Below, piece by piece: positions 24,306-39,000 of a stretch of DNA of 64,000 nucleotides (position 1 is its first letter; each line of letters begins with the position of its first letter). Origin of the DNA: Fasciola hepatica (Eukaryota; Platyhelminthes; Trematoda; Plagiorchiida; Fasciolidae); NCBI GenBank assembly GCA_948099385.1, contig CANUEZ040000196.1:231001-295000 (forward strand). The letters run 5' to 3'. Position numbers and translations under genes: made by a program. Under the pieces are notes generated by a model, which made no database searches, was not told where the DNA came from, and worked only from the letters and a program-made list of their open reading frames with translations.

Positions 24306-27300
24306 TTGAACACTGAACTGGTCATTGAAAATGATGGAAGCACTGTACAGCTGTTTGATCCGCTAAGGGAATCATGAGCATTGCACATGGACAGAGCCCA
24401 CACGGGGACACGAACAAGGGTTGGGGTGAACGAATGTCAGTCGAACACCCAAACCACAAGGCTATCCGATATGTGTCTAAAAGATTTTTTCAACATGTAC
24501 ATTACGTGATATAGCACAATCCCCAAATTGGCTTCGGCTTTCGCTTTCGCTTTGAACGGTAACAACCAAATTCTCGCACACAGATCCAATCCTATGTTCC
24601 ATCACTTCTCTATTTATGGGCCCAAGTAAAACCAAGGCATTCCCTTATGAACCATCGCCACACAGATTGCTCATACAATGCAATAGAGCAGTAGCACAGT
24701 AGATTTGTATAATATGATTCTCCATGCAACTTGAACACTGAACTGACCATTGAGAATGATGGAAGCACTGTACAGCTGTTTGATCCGCTAAGGGAATCAT
24801 GAGCATTGCACATGGACAGAGCCCACACGGGGACACGAACAAGGGTTGGGGTGAACGAATGTCAGTCGAACACCCAAACCACAAGGCTATCCGATATGGG
24901 TCTCAACGCTTTGTTCAACATATACAATACATGATATAGCACAATCCCCAAATTGGCTTCGGCTTTCGCTTTCGCTTTGAACGGTAACAACCAAATTCTC
25001 GCACACTAATCCAATCCTATGTTCCATCACTTCTCTATTTATGGGCCTAAGTAAAACCAAGGCATTCCCTTATGAACAATCCCCACACAGATTGCTCATA
25101 CAATGCAATAGAGCAGTAGCAGAGTAGATTTGTATAATATGATTCTCCATGCAGCTTGAACACTGAACTGACCATTGAAAATGATGGAAGCACTGTACAG
25201 CTGTTTGATCCGCTAAGGGAATCATGAGCATTGCACATGGACAGAGCCCACACGGGGACACGAACAAGGGTTGGGGTGAACGATTGTCAGTCGAACACCC
25301 AAACCACAAGGCTATCCGATATTGGTCTTAAAGAATTGTTCAACACGTACACTACATGATATAGCACAATCCCCAAATTGGCTTCGGCTTTCGCTTTCGC
25401 TTTGAACGGTAACAACCAAATTCTCACACACCGATCCAATCCTATGTTCCATCACTTCTCTATTTATGGGCCTAAGTAAAACCAAGGCATTCCCGTATGA
25501 ACCATCCCCACACAGATTGCTCATGCAATGCAATAGATCTGTAGCAGAGTAGATTTGTATAATATGATTCTCCATGCAGCTTGAACACTGAACTGACCAT
25601 TGAAAATGATGGAAGCACTGTACAGCTGTTTGATCCGCTAAGGGAATCATGAGCATTGCACATGGACAGAGCCCACACGGGGACACGAACAAGGGTTGGG
25701 GTGAACGAATGTCAGTCGAACACCCAAACAACAACGCTATCCGATATGGGTCTGCACACTTTGTTCAACATATACAATACATGATATAGCACAATCCCCA
25801 AATTGACTTCGGCTTTCGCTTTCGCTTTGAACGGTAACAACCAAATTCTCACACACCGATCCAATCCTATGTTCCATCACTTCTCTATTTATGGGCCTAA
25901 GTAAAACCAAGGCATTCCCTTATGAACAATCCCCACACAGATTGATCATACAATGCAATAGAGCAGTAGCAGAGTAGATTTGTATAATATGATTCTCCAT
26001 GCAGCTTGAACACTGAACTGACCATTGAAAATGATGGAAGCACTGTACAGCTGTTTGATCCGCTAAGGGAATCATGAGCATTGCACATGGACAGAGCCCA
26101 CACGGGGACACGAACAAGGGTTGGGGTGAACGAATGTCAGTCGAACACCCAAACCACAAGGCTATCCGATATGGGTCCTAAAGATTTGTTCAACACGTAC
26201 ACTACATGATATAGCACAATCCCTAAATTGGCTTCGGCTTTCGCTTTCGCTTTGAACGGTAACAACCAAATTCTCGCACACCGATCCAATCCTATGTTCC
26301 ATCACTTCTCTATTTATGGGCCTAAGTAAAACCAAGGCATTCCCGTATGAACCATCGCTACACAGATTGCTCATACAATGCAATAGAGCAGTAGCAGAGT
26401 AGATTTGTATAATATGATTCTCCATGCAACTTGAACACTGAACTGATCATTGAAAATTATGGAAGCACTGTACAGCTGTTTGATCCGCTAAGGGAATCAT
26501 GAGCATTGCACATGGACAGAGCCCACACGGGGACACGAACAAGGGTTGGGGTGAACGAATGTCAGTCGAACACCCAAACCACAAGGCTATCCGATATGGG
26601 TCTAAAAGATTTTTTCAACATGTACATTACGTGATATAGCATAATCCCCAAATTGGCTTCGGCTTTCGCTTTCGCTTTGAACGGTAACAACCAAATTCTC
26701 GCACACCGATCCAATCCTATGTTCCATCACTTCTCTATTTATGGGCCTAAGTAAAACCAAGGCATTCCCTTATGAACCATCGCCACACAGATTGCTCATA
26801 CAATGCAATAGAGCAGTAGCAGAGTAGATTTGTATAATATGATTCTCCATGCAGCTTGAACACTGAACTGACCATTGAAAATGATGGAAGCACTGTACAG
26901 CTGTTTGATCCGCTAAGGGAATCATGAGCATTGCACATGGACAGAGCCCACACGGGGACACGAACAAGGGTTGGGGTGAACGAATGTCAGTCGAACACCC
27001 AAACCACAAGGCTATCCGATATTGGTCTTAAAGATTTGTTCAACGTTTACATTACGTCATATAGCACAATCCCCAAATTGGCTTCGGCTTTCGCTTTCGC
27101 TTTGAACGGTAACAACCAAATTCTCACACACCGATCCAATCCTATGTTCCATCACTTCTCTATTTATGCGCCCAAGTAAAACCAAGGCATTCCCTTATGA
27201 ACAATCCACACACAGATTGATCATACAATGCAATAGAGCAGTAGCAGAGTAGATTTGTATAATATGATTCTCCATGCAGCTTGAACACTGAACTGATCAT

Positions 27301-30141
27301 TGAAAATTATGGAAGCACTGTAAAGCTGTTTGATCCGCTAAGGGAATCATGAGCATTGCACATGGACAGAGCCCACACGGGGACACGAACAAGGGTTGGG
27401 GTGAACGAATGTCAGTCGAACACCCAAACCACAAGGCTATCCGATATGTGTCTAAAAGATTTTTTCAACATGTACATTACGTGATATAGCACAATCCCCA
27501 AATTGGCTTCGGCTTTCGCTTTCGCTTTGAACGTTAACAACCCAATTCTCGCACACCGATCCAATCCTATGTTCCATCACTTCTCTATTTATGGGCCTTA
27601 GTAAAACCAAGGCATTCCCTTATGAACCATCGCCACACAGATTGCTCATACAATGCAATAGAGCAGTAGCAGAGTAGATTTGTATAATATGATTCTCCAT
27701 GCAACTTGAACACTGAACTGACCATTGAGAATGATGGAAGCACTGTACAGCTGTTTGATCCGCTAAGGGAATCATGAGCATTGCACATGGACAGAGCCCA
27801 CACGGGGACACGAACAAGGGTTGGGGTGAACGAATGTCAGTCGAACACCCAAACCACAAGGCTATCAGATATGGGTCTCAACGACTTGTTCAACACGTAC
27901 ACTACATCATATAGCACAACCCCCAAATTGGCTTCGGCTTTCGCTTTCGCTTTGAACGGTAACAACCAAATTCTCACACACCGATCCAATCCTATGTTCC
28001 ATCACTTCTCTATTTATGTGCCTAAGAAAACCAAGGCATTCCCTTATGAACAATCCCCACACAGATTGATCATACAATGCAATAGAGCAGTAGCAGAGTA
28101 GATTTGTATAATATGATTCTCCATGCAGCTTGAACACTGAACTGATCATTGAAAATTATGGAAGCACTGTACAGCTGTTTGATCCGCTAAGGGAATCATG
28201 AGCATTGCACATGGACAGAGCCCACACGGGGACACGAACAAGGGTTGGGGTGAACGATTGTCAGTCGAACACCCAAACCACAAGGCTATCCGATATGGGT
28301 CTGAACGCTTTGTTCAACATATACAATACATGATATAGCACAATCCCCAAATTGGCTTCGGATTTCGATTTCGCTTTGAACGGTAACAAACAAATTCTCG
28401 CACACCGATCCAATCCTATGTTCCATCACTTCTCTATTTATGGGCCTAATTAAAACCAAGGCATTCCCTTATGAACAATCCTCACACAGATTGATCATAC
28501 AATGCAATAGAGCAGTAGCAGAGTAGATTTGTATAATATGATTCTCCATGCAGCTTGAAAACTGAACTGACCATTGAAAATGATGGAAGCACTGTACAGC
28601 TGTTTGATCCGCTTAGGGAATCATGAGCATTGCACATGGACAGAGCCCACACGGGGACACGAACAAGGGTTGGGGTGCACGAATGTCAGTCGAACACCAA
28701 AACCACAAGGCTATCCGATATCGGTCTCAACGCTTTGTTCAACATATACAATTCATGTAATTGCAAAATCCCAAAATTGGCTTCGGCTTTCGCTTTCGCT
28801 TTGAACGGTAACAACAAAATTCTCACACACCGATCCAATCCTATGTTCCATCACTTCTCTATTTATGGGCCTTAGTAAAACCAAGGCATTCCCTTATGAA
28901 CAATCCACACAGATTTATCATACAATGCAATAGAGCAGTAGCAGAGTAGATTTGTATAATATGATTCTCCATGCAACTTGAACACTGAACTGATCATTGA
29001 AAATTATGGAAGCACTGTACAGCTGTTTGATCCGCTAAGGGAATCATGAGCATTGCACATGGACAGAGCCCACACGGGGACTCGAACAAGGGTTGGGGTG
29101 AACGATTGTCAGTCGAACACCCAAACCACAAGGCTATCCGATATTAGTCTCAAGGCTTTGTTCAACATATACACTACATGATATAGCACAATCCCCAAAT
29201 TGGCTTCGGCTTTCGCTTTCGCTTTGAACGGTAACAACCAAATTCTCACACACCGATCCAATCCTATGTTCCATCACTTCTCTATTTATGGGCCCAATTT
29301 AAACCAAGGCATTCCCTTATGAACCATCGCCACACAGATTGCTCATACAATGCAATAGAGCAGTAGCAGATTAGATTTGTATAATATGATTCTCCATGCA
29401 GCTTGAACACTGAACTGATCATTGAAAATTATGGAAGCACTGTACAGCTGTTTGATCCGCTAAGGGAATCATGAGCATTGCACATGGACAGAGCCCACAC
29501 GGGGACTCGAACAATGGTTGGGGTGAACGATTGTCAGTCGAACAGCCAAACCACAAGGCTATCCGATATGGGTCTGAACGCTTTGTTCAACATATACAAT
29601 ACATGATATAGCACAATCCCCAAATTGGCTTCGGCTTTCGCTTTCGCTTTGAACGGTAACAACCAAATTCTCGCACACCGATCCAATCCTATGTTCCATC
29701 ACTTCTCTATTTATAGGCATAATTAAAACCAAGGCATTCCCTTATGAACAATCCACACAGATTGATCATACAATGCAATAGAGCAGTAGCAGAGTAGATT
29801 TGTATAATGTGATTCTCCATGCAGCTTGAAAACTGAACTGATCATTGAAAATTATGGAAGCACTGTACAGCTGTTTGATCCGCTAAGGGAATCATGAGCA
29901 TTGCACATGGACAGAGCCCACACGGGGAGACGAACAAGGTTTGGGGTGAACGATTGTCAGTCGAACACCCAAACCACAAGGCTATCCGATATGGGTCTGA
30001 ACGCTTTGTTCAACATATACAATACATGTAATTGCAAAATCCCCAAATTGGCTTCGGCTTTCGCTTTCGCTTTGAACGGTAACAACCAAATTCTCACACA
30101 CCGATCCAATCCTATGTTCCATCACTTCTCTATTTATGGGC

Positions 30142-31841
30142 CTAAGTAAAACCAAGGCATTCCCTTATGAACAATCCCCACACAGATTGATCATACAATG
30201 CAATAGAGCAGTAGCAGAGTAGATTTGTATAATATGATTCTCCATGCAGCTTGAACACTGAACTGACCATTGAAAATGATGGAAGCACTGTACAGCTGTT
30301 TGATCCGCTAAGGGAATCATGAGCATTGCACATGGACAGAGCCCACACGGGGACACGAACAAGGGTTGGGGTGAACGAATGTCAGTCGAACACCCAAACC
30401 ACAAGGCTATCCGATATGGGTCTGAACGCTTTGTTCAACATATACAATACATGATATAGCACAATCCCCAAATTGGCTTCGGCTTTCGCTTTCGCTTTGA
30501 ACGGTAACAACCAAATTCTCGCACACCGATCCAATCCTATGTTCCATCACTTCTCTATTTATGAGCCCAAGTAAAACCAAGGCATTCCCTTATGAACAAT
30601 CCCCACACAGATTGCTTATACAATGCAATAGAGCAGTAGCAGAGTAGATTTCTATAATATGATTCTCCATGCAACTTGAACACTGAACTGGTCATTGAAA
30701 ATGATGGAAGCACTGTACAGCTGTTTGATCCGCTAAGGGAATCATGAGCATTGCACATGGACAGAGCCCACACGGGGACACGAACAAGGGTTGGGGTGAA
30801 CGAATGTCAGTCGAACACCATAACCACAAGGCTATCCGATATGGGTCTGAACGCTTTGTTCAACATATACTATACATGATATTGCACAATCCTCAAATTG
30901 GCTTCGGCTTTCGCTTTCGCTTTGAACGGTAACAACCAAATTCTCGCACACCGATCCAATCCTATGTTCCATCACTTCTCTATTTATGGGCCTAAGTAAA
31001 ACCAAGGCATTCCCTTATGAACAATCCCCACACAGATTGATCATACAATGCAATAGAGCAGTAACAGAGTAGATTTGTATAATATGATTCTCCATGCAGC
31101 TTGAACACTGAACTGATCATTGAAAATTATGGAAGCACTGTACAGCTGTTTGATCCGCTAAGGGAATCATGAGCATTGCACATGGACAGAGCCCACACGG
31201 GGACACGAACAAGGGTTGGGGTGAACGAATGTCAGTCGAACACCCAAACCACAAGGCTATCCGATATGGGTCTGAACGCTTTGTTCAACATATACAATAC
31301 ATGATATAGCACAATCCCCAAATTGGCTTCGGCTTTCGCTTTCGCTTTGAACGGTAACAACCAAATTCTCGCACACCGATCCAATCCTATGTTCCATCAC
31401 TTCTCTATTTATGAGCCCAAGTAAAACCAAGGCATTCCCTTATGAACAATCCCCACACAGATTGCTTATACAATGCAATAGAGCAGTAGCAGAGTAGATT
31501 TGTATAATATGATTCTCCATGCAACTTGAACACTGAACTGGTCATTGAAAATGATGGAAGCACTGTACAGCTGTTTGATCCGCTAAGGGAATCATGAGCA
31601 TTGCACATGGACAGAGCCCACACGGGGACACGAACAAGGGTTGGGGTGAACGAATGTCAGTCGAACACCATAACCACAAGGCTATCCGATATGGGTCTGA
31701 ACGCTTTGTTCAACATATACAATACATGATATTGCACAATCCTCAAATTGGCTTCGGCTTTCGCTTTCGCTTTGAACGGTAACAACCAAATTCTCGCACA
31801 CCGATCCAATCCTATGTTCCATCACTTCTCTATTTATGGGC
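30142..31841 (-). repeat. Higher-order repeat: dimer block of about 850 bp, two copies
   Basis: Units with the variants ATTTATGAGCCCAAG, ATTGCTTATAC and ACACCATAACCAC at about 30,555-30,830 recur 850 bp later at 31,405-31,680. Several single-base differences remain between the copies, so the duplication is older or has been partly converted. Confidence 0.75.
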
Positions 31842-34800
31842 CTAAGTAAAACCAAGGCATTCCCTTATGAACAATCCCCACACAGATTGATCATACAATG
31901 CAATAGAGCAGTAGCAGAGTAGATTTGTATAATATGATTCTCCATGCAGCTTGAACACTGAACTGATCATTGAAAATTATGGAAGCACTGTACAGCTGTT
32001 TGATCCGCTAAGGGAATCATGAGCATTGCACATGGACAGAGCCCACACGGGGAGACGAACAAGGGTTGGGGTGAACGATTGTCAGTCGAACACTCAAACC
32101 ACAAGGCTATCCGATATGGGTCTGAACGCTTTGTTCAACATATACTATACATGATATAGCACAATCCCCAAATTGGCTTCGGCTTTCGCTTTCGCTTTGA
32201 ACGGTAACAACCAAATTCTCACACACAGATCCAATCCTATGTTCCATCACTTCTCTATTTATGGGCCTAAGTAAAACCAAGGCATTCCCTTATGAACAAT
32301 CCCCACACAGATTGATCATACAATGCAATAGAGCAGTAGCAGAGTAGATTTGTATAATATGATTCTCCATGCAGCTTGAACACTGAACTGATCATTGAAA
32401 ATTATGGAAGCACTGTACAGCTGTTTGAACCGCTAAGGGAATCATGAGCATTGCACATGGACAGAGCCCACACGGGGACACGAACAAGGGTTGGGGTGAA
32501 CGAATGTCAGTCGAACACCCAAACCACAAGGCTATCCGATATGTGTCTAAAAGATTTTTTCAACATGTACATTACGTGATATAGCACAATCCCCAAATTG
32601 GCTTCGGCTTTCGCTTTCGCTTTGAACGTTAACAACCCAATTCTCGCACACCGATCCAATCCTATGTTCCATCACTTCTCTATTTATGGGCCTTAGTAAA
32701 ACCAAGGCATTCCCTTATGAACAATCCACACAGATTTATCATACAATGCAATAGAGCAGTAGCAGAGTAGATTTGTATAATATGATTCTCCATGCAACTT
32801 GAACACTGAACTGATCATTGAAAATGATGGAAGCACTGTACAGCTGTTTGATCCGCTAAGGGAATCATGAGCATTGCACATGGACAGAGCCCACACGGGG
32901 ACACGAACAAGGGTTGGGGTGAACGAATGTCAGTCGAACACCCAAACCACAAGGCTATCAGATATGGGTCTCAACGACTTGTTCAACACGTACACTACAT
33001 GATATAGCACAACCCCCAAATTGGCTTCCGCTTTCGCTTTCGCTTTGAACGGTAACAACCAAATTCTCACACACCGATCCAATCCTATGTTCCATCACTT
33101 CTCTATTTATGGGCCTAAGAAAACCAAGGCATTCCCTTATGAACAATACCCACACAGATTGCTCATACAATGCAATAGAGCAGTAGCAGAGTAGATTTGT
33201 ATAATATGATTCTCCATGCAGCTTGAACACTGAACTGATCATTGAAAATTATGGAAGCACTGTACAGCTGTTTGATCCGCTAAGGGAATCATGAGCATTG
33301 CACATGGACAGAGCCCACACGGGGACACGAACAAGGGTTGGGGTGAACGAATGTCAGTCGAACACCCAAACCACAAGGCTATCCGATATGGGTCTGAACG
33401 CTTTGTTCAACATATACAATACATGATATAGCACAATCCCCAAATTGGCTTCGGATTTCGATTTCGCTTTGAACGGTAACAACCAAATTCTCGCACACCG
33501 ATCCAATCCTATGTTCCATCACTTCTCTATTTATGGGCCTAATTAAAACCAAGGCATTCCCTTATGAACAATCCTCACACAGATTGATCATACAATGCAA
33601 TAGAGCAGTAGCAGAGTAGATTTGTATAATATGATTCTCCATGCAGCTTGAACACTGAACTGACCATTGAAAATGATGGAAGCACTGTACAGCTGTTTGA
33701 TCCGCTTAGGGAATCATGAGCATTGCACATGGACAGAGCCCACACGGGGACACGAACAAGGGTTGGGGTGCACGAATGTCAGTCGAACACCAAAACCACA
33801 AGGCTATCCGATATGGGTCTGAACGCTTTGTTCAACATATACAATACATGTAATTGCAAAATCCCCAAATTGGCTTCGGCTTTCGCTTTCGCTTTGAACG
33901 GTAACAACAAAATTCTCACACACCGATCCAATCCTATGTTCCATCACTTCTCTATTTATGGGCCTAAGTAAAACCAAGGCATTCCCTTATGAACAATCCA
34001 CACACAGATTGATCATGCAATGCAATAGAGCAGTAGCAGAGTAGATTTGTATAATATGATTCTCCATGCAACTTGAACACTGAACTGATCATTGAAAATT
34101 ATGGAAGCACTGTACAGCTGTTTGATCCGCTAAGGGAATCATGAGCATTGCACATGGACAGAGCCCACACGGGGACTCGAACAAGGGTTGGGGTGAACGA
34201 TTGTCAGTCGAACACCCAAACCACAAGGCTATCCGATATGGGTCTGAACGCTTTGTTCAACATATACAATACATGATATAGCACAATCCCCAAATTGGCT
34301 TCGGCTTTCGCTTTCGCTTTGAACGGTAACAACCAAATTCTCACACACCGATCCAATCCTATGTTCCATCACTTCTCTATTTATGGGCCTAAGAAAACCA
34401 AGGCATTCCCTTATGAACAATACCCACACAGATTGATCATACAATGCAATAGAGCAGTAGCAGAGTAGATTTGTATAATATGATTCTACATGCAGCTTGA
34501 ACACTGAACTGACCATTGAAAATTATGGAAGCACTGTACAGCTGTTTGATCCGCTAAGGGAATCATGAGCATTGCACATGGACAGAGCCCACACGGGGAC
34601 ACGAACAAGGGTTGGGGTGAACGATTGTCAGTCGAACACCCAAACCACAAGGCTATCCGATATTAGTCTCAACTATTTGTTCAACACGTACACTACATGA
34701 TATAGCACAATCCCCAAATTGGCTTCGGCTTTCGCTTTCGCTTTGAACGGTAACAATTAAATTCTCACACACCGATCCAATCCTATGTTCCATCACTTCT

Positions 34801-36069
34801 CTATTTATGGGCCTTAGTAAAACCAAGGCATTCCCTTATGAACAATCCCCACACAGATTGCTCATACAATGCAATAGAGCAGTAGCAGAGTAGATTTGTA
34901 TAATATGATTCTCCATGCAACTTGAACACTGAACTGATCATTGAAAATTATGGAAGCACTGTACAGCTGTTTGATCCGCTAAGGGAATCATGAGCATTGC
35001 ACATGGACAGAGCCCACACGGGGACACGAACAAGGGTTGGGGTGAACGATTGTCAGTCGAACACCCAAACCACAAGGCTATCCGATATGGGTCTGAACGC
35101 TTTGTTCAACATATACAATACATGATATAGCACAATCCCCAAATTGGCTTCGGCTTTCGCTTTCGCTTTGAACGGTAACAACCAAATTCTCACACACCGA
35201 TCCAATCCTATGTTCCATCACTTCTCTATTTATGGGCCTGAGTAAAACCAAGGCATTCCCTTATGAACCATCGCCACACAGATTGCTCATACAATGCAAT
35301 AGAGCAGTAGCAGAGTAGATTTGTATAATATGATTCTCCATGCAGCTTGAACACTGAACTGACCATTGAAAATGATGGAAGCACTGTACAGCTGTTTGAT
35401 CCGCTAAGGGAATCATGAGCATTGCACATGGACAGAGCCCACACGGATTCGAACAATGGTTGGGGTGAACGATTGTCAGTCGAACAGCCAAACCACAAGG
35501 CTATCCGATATGGGTCTGAACGCTTTGTTCAACATATACAATACATGATATAGCACAATCCCCAAATTGGCTTCGGCTTTCGCTTTCGCTTTGAACGGTA
35601 ACAACCAAATTCTCGCACACCGATCCAATCCTATGTTCCATCACTTCTCTATTTATGGGCATAATTAAAACCAAGGCATTCCCTTATGAACAATACCCAC
35701 ACAGATTGCTCATACAATGCAATAGAGCAGTAGCAGAGTAGATTTGTATAATGTGATTCTCCATGCAACTTGAACACTGAACTGGTCATTGAAAATGATG
35801 GAAGCACTGTACAGCTGTTTGATCCGCTAAGGGAATCATGAGCATTGCACATGGACAGAGCCCACACGGGGAGACGAACAAGGTTTGGGGTGAACGAATG
35901 TCAGTCGAACACCAAAACCACAAGGCTATCCGATATCGGTCTCAACGCTTTGTTCAACATATACAATACATGTAATTGCAAAATCCCCAAATTGGCTTCG
36001 GCTTTCGATCTCGCTTTGAACGGTAACAACCAAATTCTCACACACCGATCCAATCCTATGTTCCATCAC

Positions 36070-39000
36070 TTCTCTATTTATGGGCCTAAGTAAAACCAAG
36101 GCATTCCCTTATGAACAATCCCCACACAGATTGATCATACAATGCAATAGAGCAGTAACAGAGTAGATTTGTATAATATGATTCTCCATGCAGCTTGAAC
36201 ACTGAACTGATCATTGAAAATTATGGAAGCACTGTACAGCTGTTTGATCCGCTAAGGGAATCATGAGCATTGCGCATGGACAGAGCCCACACGGGGAGAC
36301 GAACAAGGGTTGGGGTGAACGATTGTCAGTCGAACACCCAAACCACAAGGCTATCCGATATGGGTCTGAACGCTTTGTTCAACATATACAATACATGATA
36401 TAGCACAATCCCCAAATTGGCTTCGGCTTTCGCTTTCGCTTTGAACGGTAACAACCAAATTCTCGCACACCGATCCAATCCTATGTTCCATCACTTCTCT
36501 ATTTATGAGCCCAAGTAAAACCAAGGCATTCCCTTATGAACAATCCCCACACAGATTGCTTATACAATGCAATAGAGCAGTAGCAGAGTAGATTTCTATA
36601 ATATGATTCTCCATGCAGCTTGAACACTGAACTGATCATTGAAAATGATGGAAGCACTGTACAGCTGTTTGATCCGCTAAGGGAATCATGAGCATTGCAC
36701 ATGGACAGAGCCCACACGGGGACACGAACAAGGGTTGGGGTGAACGAATGTCAGTCGAACACCATAACCACAAGGCTATCCGATATGGGTCTGAACGCTT
36801 TGTTCAACATATACTATACATGATATTGCACAATCCTCAAATTGGCTTCGGCTTTCGCTTTCGCTTTGAACGGTAACAACCAAATTCTCGCACACCGATC
36901 CAATCCTATGTTCCATCACTTCTCTATTTATGGGCCTAAGTAAAACCAAGGCATTCCCTTATGAACCATCGCCACACAGATTGCTCATACAATGCAATAG
37001 AGCAGTAGCAGAGTAGATTTGTATAATATGATTCTCCATGCAGCTTGAACACTGAACTGATCATTGAAAATGATGGAAGCACTGTACAGCTGTTTGATCC
37101 GCTAAGGGAATCATGAGCATTGCACATGGACAGAGCCCACACGGATTCGAACAATGGTTGGGGTGAACGATTGTCAGTCGAACAGCCAAACCACAAGGCT
37201 ATCCGATATGGGTCTGAACGCTTTGTTCAACATATACAATACATGATATAGCACAATCCCCAAATTGGCTTCGGCTTTCGCTTTCGCTTTGAACGGTAAC
37301 AACCAAATTCTCGCACACCGATCCAATCCTATGTTCCATCACTTCTCTATTTATGGGCATAATTAAAACCAAGGCATTCCCTTATGAACAATACCCACAC
37401 AGATTGCTCATACAATGCAATAGAGCAGTAGCAGAGTAGATTTGTATAATGTGATTCTCCATGCAGCTTGAAAACTGAACTGACCATTGAAAATGATGGA
37501 AGCACTGTACAGCTGTTTGATCCGCTAAGGGAATCATGAGCATTGCACATGGACAGAGCCCACACGGGGAGACGAACAAGGTTTGGGGTGAACGAATGTC
37601 AGTCGAACACCAAAACCACAAGGCTATCCGTTATCGGTCTCAACGCTTTGTTCAACATATACAATACATGTAATTGCAAAATCCCCAAATTGGCTTCGGC
37701 TTTCGATCTCGCTTTGAACGGTAACAACCAAATTCTCACACACCGATCCAATCCTATGTTCCATCACTTCTCTATTTATGGGCCTAAGTAAAACCAAGGC
37801 ATTCCCTTATGAACAATCCACACAGATTGATCATACAATGCAATAGAGCAGTAGCAGAGTAGATTTGTATAATATGATTCTCCATGCAGCTTGACCACGG
37901 AACTGACCATTGAAAATGATGGAAGCACTGTACAGCTGTTTGATCCGCTAAGGGAATCATGAGCATTGCACATGGACAGAGCCCACACGGGGACACGAAC
38001 AAGGGTTGGGGTGAACGAATGTCAGTCGAACAGCCAAACCACAAGGCTATCCGATATGGGTCTGAACGCTTTGTTCAACATATACTATACATGATATTGC
38101 ACAATCCTCAAATTGGCTTCGGCTTTCGCTTTCGCTTTGAACGGTAACAACCAAATTCTCGCACACCGATCCAATCCTATGTTCCATCACTTCTCTATTT
38201 ATGGGCCTAAGTAAAACCAAGGCATTCCCTTATGAACAATCCCCACACAGATTGATCATACAATGCAATAGAGCAGTAACAGAGTAGATTTGTATAATAT
38301 GATTCTCCATGCAGCTTGAACACTGAACTGATCATTGAAAATTATGGAAGCACTGTACAGCTGTTTGATCCGCTAAGGGAATCATGAGCATTGCACATGG
38401 ACAGAGCCCACACGGGGACACGAACAAGGGTTGGGGTGAACGATTGTCAGTCGAACACCCAAACCACAAGGCTATCCGATATGGGTCTGAACGCTTTGTT
38501 CAACATATACAATACATGATATAGCACAATCCCCAAATTGGCTTCGGCTTTCGCTTTCGCTTTGAACGGTAACAACCAAATTCTCGCACACCGATCCAAT
38601 CCTATGTTCCATCACTTCTCTATTTATGAGCCCAAGTAAAACCAAGGCATTCCCTTATGAACAATCCCCACACAGATTGCTCATACAATGCAATAGAGCA
38701 GTAGCAGAGTAGATTTCTATAATATGATTCTCCATGCAACTTGAACACTGAACTGGTCATTGAAAATGATGGAAGCAGTGTACAGCTGTTTGATCCGCTA
38801 AGGGAATCATGAGCATTGCACATGGACAGAGCCCACACGGGGACACGAACAAGGGTTGGGGTGAACGAATGTCAGTCGAACACCATAACCACAAGGCTAT
38901 CCGATATGGGTCTGAACGCTTTGTTCAACATATACTATACATGATATTGCACAATCCTCAAATTGGCTTCGGCTTTCGCTTTCGCTTTGAACGGTAACAA